Assembly: GCF_000376245.1 (NCBI RefSeq)
Contig: NZ_AQXM01000044.1
Coordinates: 1 to 43,209, forward strand
Length of the DNA: 43,209 nucleotides
Direction: 5' to 3'
Source: Acaricomes phytoseiuli DSM 14247
GTDB lineage: Bacteria; Actinomycetota; Actinomycetes; Actinomycetales; Micrococcaceae
The translations under genes were made by a program, and so were the position numbers. Below are positions 8,525 to 16,555 of this stretch, one piece after another (position 1 is the first letter of the stretch; each line of letters opens with the position of its first letter). Below the pieces are notes generated by a model that worked only from the letters and a program-made list of their open reading frames with translations, was not told the DNA's origin and did not search any database.

Positions 8525-10057
8525 TCAGCGCTTGCGCTTACGCTTCTCCCGGACGCGCATCGACACTTCGATCGGAGTGCCTTCGAAACCGAAGGTCTCG
8601 CGCAGCCGCCGGGTGATGAAACGCCGGTAGCCCGGGTCCAGGAATCCGGTGGTGAAGAGTACGAATTTCGGCGGCCGCGATGAGGCCTGGGTGCCGAAGA
8701 GGATCCTCGGCTGCTTACCGCCGCGCAGCGGATGCGGATGCGCCGCGACCAGCTCGCCCAAGAAGGCGTTCAGCCGGCCGGTGGAGATCCGCTTATCCCA
8801 GGACTCCAAGGCCTTGTCCAGGGCCGGCACCAGCCGGTCCTTGTGCCAGCCGGTCTTCGCCGAGAGGTTGACTCGCGGCGCCCAGGAGACATGGGCGAGA
8901 TCCCGATCAATCTCCTTCTCCAGGTAATAGCGGCGTTCGTCATCGAGCAGATCCCATTTATTGAAGGCCAGCACCATGGCCCGGCCGGAATCGACGGCGA
9001 GCTGCAGAATGCGGACATCCTGCTCGGAGAGCACCTCGTCCACGGACAGCAGCACCACCGCTACCTCGGCCTTATCCAGGGCGGCCTGAGTGCGCAGTGA
9101 AGCGTAGAAGTCCGCGCCCTGCGCCATATGCTGGCGGCGGCGGATGCCTGCAGTGTCCACGAAGCGCCAAGTGCGGTCGCCGAGTTCAATGAATTCGTCC
9201 ACCGGATCCCGGGTGGTTCCCGCAAGATCGTCCACGACCACGCGCTGCGCTCCCGCGAGCTTGTTCAGCAACGATGACTTGCCCACATTGGGCCGGCCGA
9301 TCAAGGCCACCCGGCGCGGGCCGCCGCTGCGATCCACGGTCTCCACTTCGGAGAACTCCGGCAGCGCCTCGACCGCCGCATCCAGCAGGTCCGCGACGCC
9401 GCGGCCATGAGCCGCAGAGACCGCCCGCGGCTCGCCCAGGCCCAGCCCCCAGAGTGTGGAGACATCGGAGTCCACCCGCTGGTCATCGGCTTTATTGGCC
9501 ACCAGGATCACGGGTTTGGTTTTAGCCGCCTTGCGCAGCATCTTCACCATCGCCTCGTCCATCGCGGTCGCCCCGACGGTCGCGTCGACCACGAAGAGCA
9601 CCGCATCGGCGTACTCCACGGCGAGTTCCGCCTGTTCGGCCACCCGCTGGTGGATGCCTTTGGCGTCGATTTCCCAGCCACCGGTGTCCACGAGGGTGAA
9701 GTTCTTACCGTTCCACTCCGCCGGGTACATCACCCTGTCCCTGGTCACACCCGGGGTGTCCTCGACGACCGCTTCGCGCCGTTTCAGAATCCGGTTGACC
9801 AGGGTGGACTTACCGACATTGGGCCGGCCCACGATGGCCAGTACCGGGTCCAGCCCGATCTCTGCCTCGGCGTCAGCCCCCGCGGCGAGACCTGCCAGCA
9901 GTGCTGCATCCTCATCGTCCAGCTCATAGTCCTCAAGGCCCGCGCGCAAGGAAGCCGCACGCTGTTCTGCCTCGGCATCGTCCATCGCCGCCAGCCGCTC
10001 GGCGACCTGGTCCTCACCCAACGGCTCATAGCCTTCGTCGAAACGCTCTTCAGTCAT
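8525..10057 (-). CDS. der: Ribosome-assembly GTPase Der (EngA)
   Basis: Der has two GTPase domains in tandem and helps assemble the 50S ribosomal subunit. The first P-loop GRPNVGKS is at residues 77-84 with DTPGVTRDR and NKAD (188-191); the second is at 254-261 with DTAGIRRR and NKWD. A KH-like domain and a basic KRKRKR tail close the 510 residues. About 70 acidic residues ([18 protein letters not shown] and LDDEDAALL) precede the first G domain; such extensions are usual in actinobacterial Der and absent from E. coli. The start overlaps the plsC stop by 4 bp. It is the last gene of the parA-to-der operon. Confidence 0.97.
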   Translation of the reverse strand: MTEERFDEGYEPLGEDQVAERLAAMDDAEAEQRAASLRAGLEDYELDDEDAALLAGLAAGADAEAEIGLDPVLAIVGRPNVGKSTLVNRILKRREAVVEDTPGVTRDRVMYPAEWNGKNFTLVDTGGWEIDAKGIHQRVAEQAELAVEYADAVLFVVDATVGATAMDEAMVKMLRKAAKTKPVILVANKADDQRVDSDVSTLWGLGLGEPRAVSAAHGRGVADLLDAAVEALPEFSEVETVDRSGGPRRVALIGRPNVGKSSLLNKLAGAQRVVVDDLAGTTRDPVDEFIELGDRTWRFVDTAGIRRRQHMAQGADFYASLRTQAALDKAEVAVVLLSVDEVLSEQDVRILQLAVDSGRAMVLAFNKWDLLDDERRYYLEKEIDRDLAHVSWAPRVNLSAKTGWHKDRLVPALDKALESWDKRISTGRLNAFLGELVAAHPHPLRGGKQPRILFGTQASSRPPKFVLFTTGFLDPGYRRFITRRLRETFGFEGTPIEVSMRVREKRKRKR

Positions 10058-10785
10058 ACGTCATCTCTCCTGCTCGGAACTTGCTCAGAATCATCGGGGC
10101 CGGCTTCGGAGGCGGAATCCTCCGGAAGGGCCTGGCCGGTTATCGCCACGGTGCGCCGGACCTGCTCGGCCAGCGCTTCGCGGATCCGGGCCGCGGCGGC
10201 GTCCATCGCCGCCCGGCCGCTCATCCCGGGTTCGCGTTCGATGCGCAACGGCGCACCGAAACTGACGTGGAAACTACGGCGCAAGGGCGGGATGGCGTCC
10301 TTATGTTCACCGGAGATCCGGGTGCCCAGAATCGCCACCGGGACCACAACGGCCCCTGAGTTGAGCGCGAGCCAAGCCACTCCACTGCTCACCGAGGCTG
10401 CACTGCCGCTGCCGCGAGTTCCCTCCGGGAGGATGCCGACGCAGTCCGCGCGGTCCAGCACGGCCTTAGCGGCCTGCAGAGCCGCCCGGTCCCCGGAGCG
10501 ATCCACCGGGATCTGCCCGGAGGCGCGCAGCACCCAGCCGAGGAATCCCCGGAACATCTCGTGCCGCACCATCACGTGCATATAGCGGCTCGCGGCCCCG
10601 ACCATCACCGGGCCGTCGAGGTAGCTGAGGTGGTTCGCAGCGAAGATCACCGCACCCCGCCGTGGGATGTTCTCCCGACCGTGAACAGCGGTGCGGTATA
10701 GGACGTGATCGAGGATCCTCCCCAGCGGCCGCGACCACCAGGTGCGCCAGCGCTCAGGGGCGCCCGCCGAACTCGGCTTAGTCAT
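10054..10785 (-). CDS. plsC: 1-acyl-sn-glycerol-3-phosphate acyltransferase (PlsC family)
   Basis: The 243-residue enzyme transfers an acyl chain to lysophosphatidic acid at the membrane, making phosphatidic acid. Block I reads [10 protein letters not shown] (the NHx4D catalytic dyad, His and Asp), and block III is PEGTRGSGS. The region IPVDRSGDR between them matches the substrate-phosphate block. The length is normal for the family. Its start overlaps the cmk stop by 8 bp and its stop overlaps der, so translation is probably coupled. The specificity (PlsC itself or another lysophospholipid acyltransferase) cannot be read from sequence. Confidence 0.9.
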   Translation of the reverse strand: MTKPSSAGAPERWRTWWSRPLGRILDHVLYRTAVHGRENIPRRGAVIFAANHLSYLDGPVMVGAASRYMHVMVRHEMFRGFLGWVLRASGQIPVDRSGDRAALQAAKAVLDRADCVGILPEGTRGSGSAASVSSGVAWLALNSGAVVVPVAILGTRISGEHKDAIPPLRRSFHVSFGAPLRIEREPGMSGRAAMDAAAARIREALAEQVRRTVAITGQALPEDSASEAGPDDSEQVPSRRDDV

Positions 10786-11578
10786 CCTGGCCTCCCGGCT
10801 CTTCTCCGGTTCCCCGGCCCGCCAAGGTCTGCTCGATCAAGTGGATCACGGCGGCAACGGTCTGCTGAAAATCCAGCTCCGAGGAGTCCAAGGTCAGCAC
10901 CCCGTCGGCAGCACGCTGGAACTCGACCACGGTGCCGTCCCTAGCATCACGGGCCAGGACCTGCTCGGTGAGCCTGGCTAGATCCTGCTGCTCTGAGTTA
11001 CCTGAGCCGCCGCTGAGCTGCGCCCCACGGCGGGCCAGCCGGGCGGCTTCTGAGGCGGTCAGCAGCAGCCGCACTTCCGCCTGCGGAGCCACCACGGTAG
11101 TGATGTCCCGGCCTTCGACCACGATGCGCTGCCGGGATTGCCGGATCACCGCCTGCTGACGCCGCACCAGTTCGGTGCGCGCACCCAGATTGGTCGCCAC
11201 GGCGGAGACCCGCTCCGAGATCGAGGGGTCCCGAATCACGGCGGTGACATCGACAAGCCCCACCCGGACCCAGCTCTCCTGCGGATCAGTGGACTGCAGG
11301 AAGCCGAAGCTCTCCGCCGCGGTCTCCACGGCACCGGCGTTCTCGAGATCGATGCCTTCCTGGAGGCAGAACCATGTGAGCGCCCGGTACATCGCCCCGG
11401 TGTCCTGATACGCCAGGCCCAGCTGCCTCGCTACTTCGCGGGAGACCGAGGACTTGCCCGACCCGGAGGGGCCGTCGATGGCGATCACGAGAGAACGGCC
11501 TACCCGCAGCGGTGCGGGCCGCGTGCCCGGTACATTCTCGGGCTGCGTCTCAGCGGAATCCAGATCGGCAGAACTCAT
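10778..11578 (-). CDS. cmk: Cytidylate kinase
   Basis: Cmk phosphorylates CMP and dCMP with ATP in pyrimidine salvage. The P-loop GPSGSGKSS follows an N-terminal segment of about 30 residues. The QDTGAMYRA motif for NMP binding comes next and EGRDITTVV follows. I choose the ATG at 11576-11578 because it forms an ATGA overlap with the tyrA stop. An upstream ATG at 11593 would add MEVTA and overlap tyrA by 19 bp. From the chosen start the protein is 266 residues, somewhat longer than the usual 225-235, because of the low-complexity N-terminus. It lies in the conserved scp-rluB-cmk-der cluster. Confidence 0.95.
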   Translation of the reverse strand: MSSADLDSAETQPENVPGTRPAPLRVGRSLVIAIDGPSGSGKSSVSREVARQLGLAYQDTGAMYRALTWFCLQEGIDLENAGAVETAAESFGFLQSTDPQESWVRVGLVDVTAVIRDPSISERVSAVATNLGARTELVRRQQAVIRQSRQRIVVEGRDITTVVAPQAEVRLLLTASEAARLARRGAQLSGGSGNSEQQDLARLTEQVLARDARDGTVVEFQRAADGVLTLDSSELDFQQTVAAVIHLIEQTLAGRGTGEEPGGQDD

Positions 11579-12714
11579 TGCAGTAACTTCCATCCGCGTA
11601 ATGTCAGTGCCTCGATAAGCTGCTCCCGGACATCTGGCAGTACGGAGAGCTCCACTATGCCGACATTACGGCCGGAGGAGTGGTCTAGGCGCAGATCTTC
11701 GACGTTGATGCCGGCTTCACCAATCTCAGTGAGCAGCTGCGCGATCTGCCCCGGCTCATCATCGACCAGCACGCTGACCCAGGTATAGGCGCGCGCCGGG
11801 CCGCCGTGCTTGCCCGGGACCCGGGCCACCCCGGCGTTTCCGGCGCTGATGGTCTTGGCCATGGCCAGCCGGGAGCCGGAGGCCGCGGGCTGATCGAGGG
11901 CGGTGAGCAACTGCAGAAGATCCTCGTGCAGCTCGTGCAGCACCGCCGCGATGCGCCCGGCATTGGCATCGAGCACAGGAACCCACATGCTCGGATCGGA
12001 AGCGGCGATCCGGGTGACATCGCGCAGGCCGTTACCAGCCAAGGCGAGCGCCTGGGCGTCGGCCCCGGAGAGCCTGGCGGCAAGCAGCGAAGAGAGCACC
12101 TGAGGCACATGCGAGACGAGTGCCACGGCGGCATCGTGCTCCTCGGGCCCGAGTTTAACGGCTACCGCGCCGAGATCCGCGGCGAGGTTCAGCACGGTTT
12201 CATACGCAGCCGGGCTGCTCGCAGCGGACTGCGTCCGATGCGGGCAGAGCACCCAGGGCATCGCCTGGAACAGCTCGCCCCTGGCCGACACCGCCCCGGA
12301 GCGCTCCCGCCCGGCCATCGGATGCGAACCGAGGTAGCGGCTGAGATCCAACAGGCCGCCTTCGCGGTGCTTGGCCTCGGCCAGTTCTTGGAGCCGGCTC
12401 AGAATCGCGGATTTCACGCTGGAGACATCGGTGACCACCGCGGCCGGGAAGCGCTCCAGGGCATCGGCGATGACCTCGGCGCAGACATCCGGCGGAGCAG
12501 CGACGACGACGAGTTCCGGCCACACACCCGGATCTTCGCTGAGCGGCTGCCCGGCGCCGATATCCCGAGCGATCGCGAGTGCAGAGGGCGAAGGGTCGGA
12601 GAGCAGCACGGGAACGCCGCGGTGTCCCAGCCCCAGACCGATGCTCGTGCCCAGCAGGCCCGCACCATAGATCACGACGGGGCCGCGCAGCCGTGGGGCC
12701 TGTGTCATCATCAC
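11575..12714 (-). CDS. tyrA: Prephenate dehydrogenase with C-terminal ACT domain
   Basis: TyrA oxidatively decarboxylates prephenate to 4-hydroxyphenylpyruvate for tyrosine synthesis. The Rossmann motif GAGLLGTSIGLGL is near residue 16, the catalytic-region SHPMAGRERSG around residue 130 contains the conserved His, and a helical domain follows. The last 75 residues (VSVLVDDEPGQIAQLLTEIGEAGINVEDLRL) form an ACT domain, the usual place for tyrosine feedback inhibition. The 379-residue length fits the ACT-containing form. Three consecutive in-frame ATGs overlap the rluB stop, and any of them could be the start. M. tuberculosis does not have tyrA at this position; Micrococcaceae often do. Confidence 0.93.
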   Translation of the reverse strand: MMMTQAPRLRGPVVIYGAGLLGTSIGLGLGHRGVPVLLSDPSPSALAIARDIGAGQPLSEDPGVWPELVVVAAPPDVCAEVIADALERFPAAVVTDVSSVKSAILSRLQELAEAKHREGGLLDLSRYLGSHPMAGRERSGAVSARGELFQAMPWVLCPHRTQSAASSPAAYETVLNLAADLGAVAVKLGPEEHDAAVALVSHVPQVLSSLLAARLSGADAQALALAGNGLRDVTRIAASDPSMWVPVLDANAGRIAAVLHELHEDLLQLLTALDQPAASGSRLAMAKTISAGNAGVARVPGKHGGPARAYTWVSVLVDDEPGQIAQLLTEIGEAGINVEDLRLDHSSGRNVGIVELSVLPDVREQLIEALTLRGWKLLQ

Positions 12715-13871
12715 AGGCCTACGGAAGCCAGCAGGTGGCCAATTTCGTGGTTGCTCAGCGGGCGGATACTGCCGGCCTTCTGGCCACCGATCCGCACCGG
12801 CCCCACCTGGACCCGGACCAGGCGCTCCACCGGGTATCCGACGGCGTCGAAGAGCCTGCGGACAATGCGGTTCTTCCCGGAATGCAGTACCACCTCGACC
12901 AGCACATGCCCCGGGGTCGAATCGACGAGCTTGAAAGAGTCGACGGCGGTCACGCCGTCTTCGAGTTCGATCCCGGCGCGCATCGCCTTGCCGATACCGG
13001 GTTCCATCGGCCCCCGGGTCTGCACCAGGTACGTCTTGGGCACCTCGTAGCGGGGGTGGGTCAGCCGATTGGCCAGTTCGCCGTCGTTGGTCAGCAGCAG
13101 CAAGCCCTCGGTGTTGGCGTCGAGACGGCCGACGTGGAAAAGCCGCTCCTGCGCGTACTGGTGCTTGAGGAAGTCGCTGATGTTCTTGCGGCCCTCCGGG
13201 TCGTCCATGGTGGAGACCACCCCGCGCGGCTTGTTGAAAGCCAGGTAGATGGCGTTCTCCTTAAGCTGGAGCCGGATGCCGTCGACCGCGACAGCTGCCG
13301 TGGCGGGGTCTACCCGGGTGCCCAGCTCGGTGACGATCTCCCCGTTCACTTCGACCCTGCCGTCGAGGATCATCTCCTCGCAGACCCGGCGCGAGGCCAC
13401 ACCGGCCGCGGCCATGACTTTCTGCAGGCGGACGCCTTCGGCACCATCCTTGGACTTCCCGCGTGCTTCACCGCTCTGAGGCTGGGCTCGGCGCGGAGGA
13501 GCCGCCGGCGTGCCGTGGTAGGGACCGAGGTTGGCGCCGAATCTTTCATCGCTGAAAGGCTGGGGGCCGCGAGGCCGGGGAGCTGCTTTGCCTTTCGGCT
13601 TGCCCTGCTGCTGCCGGGGCTCCGGACGGCCAGGCTTCTCATTCCTAGCTGATGCCCCAGCAGGCTTACCGGCTTCACGCTCGGTGAATGCGCGATCATC
13701 GACTCCGCGCGGCGAACCCGGCTTCGCACCGCCTCGCCGGCGATTCCCCTGTCCAGTTCCCTGGCCAGCAGCGTTCTTCGGGTTGCCCGAACTCTTCGGG
13801 CCCCTCGGGCTCTTCGAGCTTTTCGACCTATCAGATCCGTGCTCAGGCTTGTTACGTGGACTCGGTGCCAT
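12711..13871 (-). CDS. rluB: 23S rRNA pseudouridine synthase, RluB/RsuA family
   Basis: The enzyme isomerises a uridine in rRNA to pseudouridine. The first 135 residues are Gly/Pro/Lys/Arg-rich and probably disordered. An S4 RNA-binding domain follows (RLQKVMAAAGVASRRVCEEMI), then the catalytic domain with GRLDANTEGLLLLTNDG, where the Asp of GRLD is the catalytic residue, and the C-terminal GKNRIVRRLFDAVGYPVERLVR. RluB and the closely related RsuA/RluE cannot be fully separated by eye; context (scpAB-rluB-cmk-der) favours RluB. AGGGGA lies just upstream of the ATG. It follows scpB by 45 bp and overlaps tyrA. Confidence 0.93.
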   Translation of the reverse strand: MAPSPRNKPEHGSDRSKSSKSPRGPKSSGNPKNAAGQGTGQGNRRRGGAKPGSPRGVDDRAFTEREAGKPAGASARNEKPGRPEPRQQQGKPKGKAAPRPRGPQPFSDERFGANLGPYHGTPAAPPRRAQPQSGEARGKSKDGAEGVRLQKVMAAAGVASRRVCEEMILDGRVEVNGEIVTELGTRVDPATAAVAVDGIRLQLKENAIYLAFNKPRGVVSTMDDPEGRKNISDFLKHQYAQERLFHVGRLDANTEGLLLLTNDGELANRLTHPRYEVPKTYLVQTRGPMEPGIGKAMRAGIELEDGVTAVDSFKLVDSTPGHVLVEVVLHSGKNRIVRRLFDAVGYPVERLVRVQVGPVRIGGQKAGSIRPLSNHEIGHLLASVGL

Positions 13872-13916
13872 GGTGTCCCCTCGTGTCGCAGCTTCCCAGC
13901 TGTGTTGTTCTCCCCC

Positions 13917-14591
13917 CTATTTTTCCTCGAATTCGCCCAGATTCTCCACTCCGGGCAGCAGCGGAGCGATTTGGGGCAGTTCATCCAGCCGATCCAAGCC
14001 CAGCCGTTCCAGGAAATAACCGGTGGTCCGGTAGCGGGCCGCTCCGGTTTCCGGATCCGCCGCGGCATCGTCCTCTTCGATCAGACCGCGCTGCAGGAGC
14101 GTGCGCACCACCGAATCCACATTGACTCCGCGGATCGCGGAGATCCGCGAGCGCGAGACCGGTTGCCGGTAGGCGATTACCGTCAGCGTCTCGAGTGCCG
14201 CTTTCGACAGACGCGTGCTCTGCCCGTCCAGCACGAACCGCTGCACGAGGGGCGCGAACTCGGCGCGGGAGTAGAAGCGCCACCCGCCGCCGAGCCGGCG
14301 GAGCTCGAACCCCCGGGGTCTGGCACCGTCACCCTCCTGCGCTCCGGTGTAGTCCCGGGCCATGGCTTCGAGCGCATCGCGGACTTCTCCCCTCGGCCGA
14401 CCCACCGCACTGGCCAGGGTGAGTTCGTCGAGGGGTTCTTCAGCGACCATGAGCACTGCCTCGAGCGCTGCCGCTAGGCCCCCGGGCAGGCTGTCCAGGT
14501 CGATCTCCCCGGGCTCTTCGAACCGCTGCTGGTCGAACCGCTGCTCAGCGGGGTTGCCCGCGGAATCATCCACGATGAGTTCAGGGGTCAT
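13917..14591 (-). CDS. scpB: SMC-ScpA-ScpB complex subunit ScpB
   Basis: ScpB is a winged-helix dimer that, with the kleisin ScpA, closes the SMC ring that organises and segregates the chromosome. After an acidic leader of about 35 residues comes the first winged helix (LEAVLMVAEEPLDELTLASAVG), then the second with the family signature KAALETLTVIAYRQPVSRSRISAIRGVNVDSVVRTLLQRGLI and TTGYFLERLGL. The 224-residue length is typical. It overlaps scpA by 4 bp (ATGA), so the two partners are translationally coupled. Confidence 0.96.
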   Translation of the reverse strand: MTPELIVDDSAGNPAEQRFDQQRFEEPGEIDLDSLPGGLAAALEAVLMVAEEPLDELTLASAVGRPRGEVRDALEAMARDYTGAQEGDGARPRGFELRRLGGGWRFYSRAEFAPLVQRFVLDGQSTRLSKAALETLTVIAYRQPVSRSRISAIRGVNVDSVVRTLLQRGLIEEDDAAADPETGAARYRTTGYFLERLGLDRLDELPQIAPLLPGVENLGEFEEK

Positions 14592-15499
14592 GGGGAGGCC
14601 TCCGGTTCGAGGGGTTCGGCACCGTATTCATCATTCAGGTTCTCTGCGTTCCACTGCTCATCATGCCCGGTCCAGCGGATCGTGAGTTCGCCCAGCGGGC
14701 TCAGCTGCTCGAAGGCAATCACCTGATCCCGGTACATTTCCAACAGCGCCAGGAAGCGCGCCACGACCACGAGGGAACCGCCGGCGTCCGCCACGAGGGC
14801 GCGGAAGGACAGCGGCGCCCCTGCTGCAGCGCTCAGGCGCTGGCCGATCAGTACCGCCTGGTCTCGGACGCTGACCTGCGGCGCATGCAGGTGGTCCAGC
14901 CCCACCTCGGTGGGCAGCGGTTCCCGGGGGCGCAGCACGATGGCCGCTATCGCGGCGAAGTCCTCCGGGGTGTGCCGCCAGTCCAGCTCCGGCAGAAGCG
15001 CCTGGAAGGCTGGCTCTAGCCCGGCCTGCCGAGGCAGCCTGAGCCCTTCTTGCGCCAGGGTTTCGCCGAGGCCAATGGCAGCCTGCTTGAATGCGCGGTA
15101 CTGCAGTAAGCGCGCGAAGAGCAGATCCCGGGCTTCGAGCGAGGCGATGTCCTCATCGCTCTCCACTTCACCCTGGGGCAGCAGCCGGGCGGCTTTCAGG
15201 TCGAGGAGCGTCGCGGCGACGACCAGGAATTCGCTGACTTCATCCAGCACTCCCGGGCCAAAGCCCTTCTCCTCCTGGAGCCGGCGGATGTACGCGATGA
15301 ACTCATCGGTGACCGCGGCGAGCGCTACTTCGGTGATATCCAGCTCGCGCTTCCCGATGAGGTTCAGCAGCACCTCGAAGGGGCCGCTGAAATTCTCCAG
15401 GCTGACTTCGAAGCCCTCGTGCTGCTGTTCCTGCTGCTCGTCGAGCACCGCTTGCGCCTCGTGCGCCAGAGCCCGTTCTGATTCAGGGAGCCCCGCCAC
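14588..15499 (-). CDS. scpA: SMC-ScpA-ScpB complex kleisin ScpA
   Basis: ScpA is the kleisin that bridges the SMC heads. After an N-terminal segment of about 30 residues rich in Glu and Gln, the family motif FEVSLENFSGPFEVLLNLIGKRELDI appears, followed by the helical segment FLVVAATLLDLKAARLLP. The C-terminal winged helix (VVARFLALLEMYRDQVIAFEQ) is complete. It has 303 residues, slightly longer than usual because of the leader. The start overlaps the parA stop by 17 bp. Confidence 0.96.
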   Translation of the reverse strand: MAGLPESERALAHEAQAVLDEQQEQQHEGFEVSLENFSGPFEVLLNLIGKRELDITEVALAAVTDEFIAYIRRLQEEKGFGPGVLDEVSEFLVVAATLLDLKAARLLPQGEVESDEDIASLEARDLLFARLLQYRAFKQAAIGLGETLAQEGLRLPRQAGLEPAFQALLPELDWRHTPEDFAAIAAIVLRPREPLPTEVGLDHLHAPQVSVRDQAVLIGQRLSAAAGAPLSFRALVADAGGSLVVVARFLALLEMYRDQVIAFEQLSPLGELTIRWTGHDEQWNAENLNDEYGAEPLEPEASP

Positions 15500-16391
15500 G
15501 AGCTATCAGCTCCTTGGCCAGACGCCGGTATGCCTCAGCCCCCTGATGCGTTCCCGCGTACGCGGTGATCGGCTCGGCGGCAACCGTGGCGTCCGCGAAC
15601 TTGATGGTGCGCTTGATCACGGTTTCGAAGACCTTGTCCCCGAAGGCCTCGACGAGCCGGGCGATGACTTCGCGGCTGTGCAGGGTCCGCGGGTCGTACA
15701 TGGTCGCCAGAACGCCATCGACCTGCAGGCGCGGGTTGATCCGATCCTGCACTTTCTCGATGGTCTCCACTAGCAAGGCGACCGCGCGCAGGGCGAAGAA
15801 TTCGCAGATCAGCGGGATGATCACCCCGTGCGCTGCGGTGAGCGCGTTGACCGTGAGCAGGCCCAGCGAGGGCTGGCAGTCGATCAGCACCACATCGTAG
15901 TCGTCCTCGACCTTGCGCAGCGCCCGTTCCAGCACCTGCTCACGGGCTACTTCGTTGACCAGCTGGACTTCGGCTGCGGAGAGATCGATATTGGCCGGGA
16001 GTAAATCCAGGTTCTCGTGCTTGGTGCGCTGGATGGCATCCTGCACGTTGACCTTGCGGTCCATCAGGACGTTGTAGACGGTCAGGTCGAGTTCGTGCGG
16101 GTTCGTACCGAGACCCGCGGAGAGCGCGCCCTGCGGATCGAAGTCGACCAGCAGCACCCGCCGGCCCAGCTCGGCCAGGGCAGCGCCCAGATTGATGGTG
16201 GAGGTGGTCTTGCCCACTCCGCCTTTCTGATTGACCATCGCGATGACCCGGGCGGGGCCGTGCTCGGTCAAAATAGCCGGCTCACCGAATTTCGTGACTG
16301 GACGCCCGGTGGGGCCGAGCACTGTTTCCAGATCGGTACCGTCCAGAGTTTCGCTGCTCACCTGTCCCGCTTCCTTCTCACACTGATTCAT
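15483..16391 (-). CDS. ParA/Soj-like chromosome-partitioning ATPase
   Basis: This 302-residue deviant Walker ATPase has KGGVGKTTSTINLGAAL (Walker A with the signature Lys), VLLVDFDPQGALSAGLG (A'), and VLIDCQPSLGLLTVNAL (Walker B). An N-terminal leader of about 50 residues precedes it. In actinobacteria an orphan ParA without a neighbouring parB is regularly found next to scpA-scpB, and its role is distinct from the oriC-linked ParAB pair. No parB or parS is visible nearby. It is the first gene of the operon that runs to der. Confidence 0.92.
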   Translation of the reverse strand: MNQCEKEAGQVSSETLDGTDLETVLGPTGRPVTKFGEPAILTEHGPARVIAMVNQKGGVGKTTSTINLGAALAELGRRVLLVDFDPQGALSAGLGTNPHELDLTVYNVLMDRKVNVQDAIQRTKHENLDLLPANIDLSAAEVQLVNEVAREQVLERALRKVEDDYDVVLIDCQPSLGLLTVNALTAAHGVIIPLICEFFALRAVALLVETIEKVQDRINPRLQVDGVLATMYDPRTLHSREVIARLVEAFGDKVFETVIKRTIKFADATVAAEPITAYAGTHQGAEAYRRLAKELIARGGAP

Positions 16392-16498
16392 TCCAGCTCA
16401 TCAGCTGCCTGCTCCTGCTGGACTCATCCCGGTTTCGCGGAACTGGTCCTGAACTTCCACGTTACCGCTCGAGCCACGAGCGGCCGGGTAATTCCTAC

Positions 16499-16526
16499 AG
16501 AATAACGGGCGAGCCTCAACCTTCAA
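16499..16526 (-). promoter_or_regulatory. Candidate promoter of the parA-scpAB-rluB-tyrA-cmk-plsC-der operon
   Basis: On the minus strand TTGAAG (16526-16521) and TATTCT (16504-16499) are separated by 16 bp, an acceptable sigma-70-type pair, 108 bp upstream of the parA start. A 7-bp hairpin (16465-16483) lies in the leader. It is placed by eye only. Confidence 0.35.
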
Positions 16527-16555
16527 GTAGAAGCTGAATCACGTGCTTGGGCGCC

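Noticed and set aside
16465-16483. 7-bp hairpin as a terminator for the siderophore operon
   Set aside because: No T-run follows on the minus strand and it lies between the candidate parA promoter and parA, so it is a leader hairpin at best.
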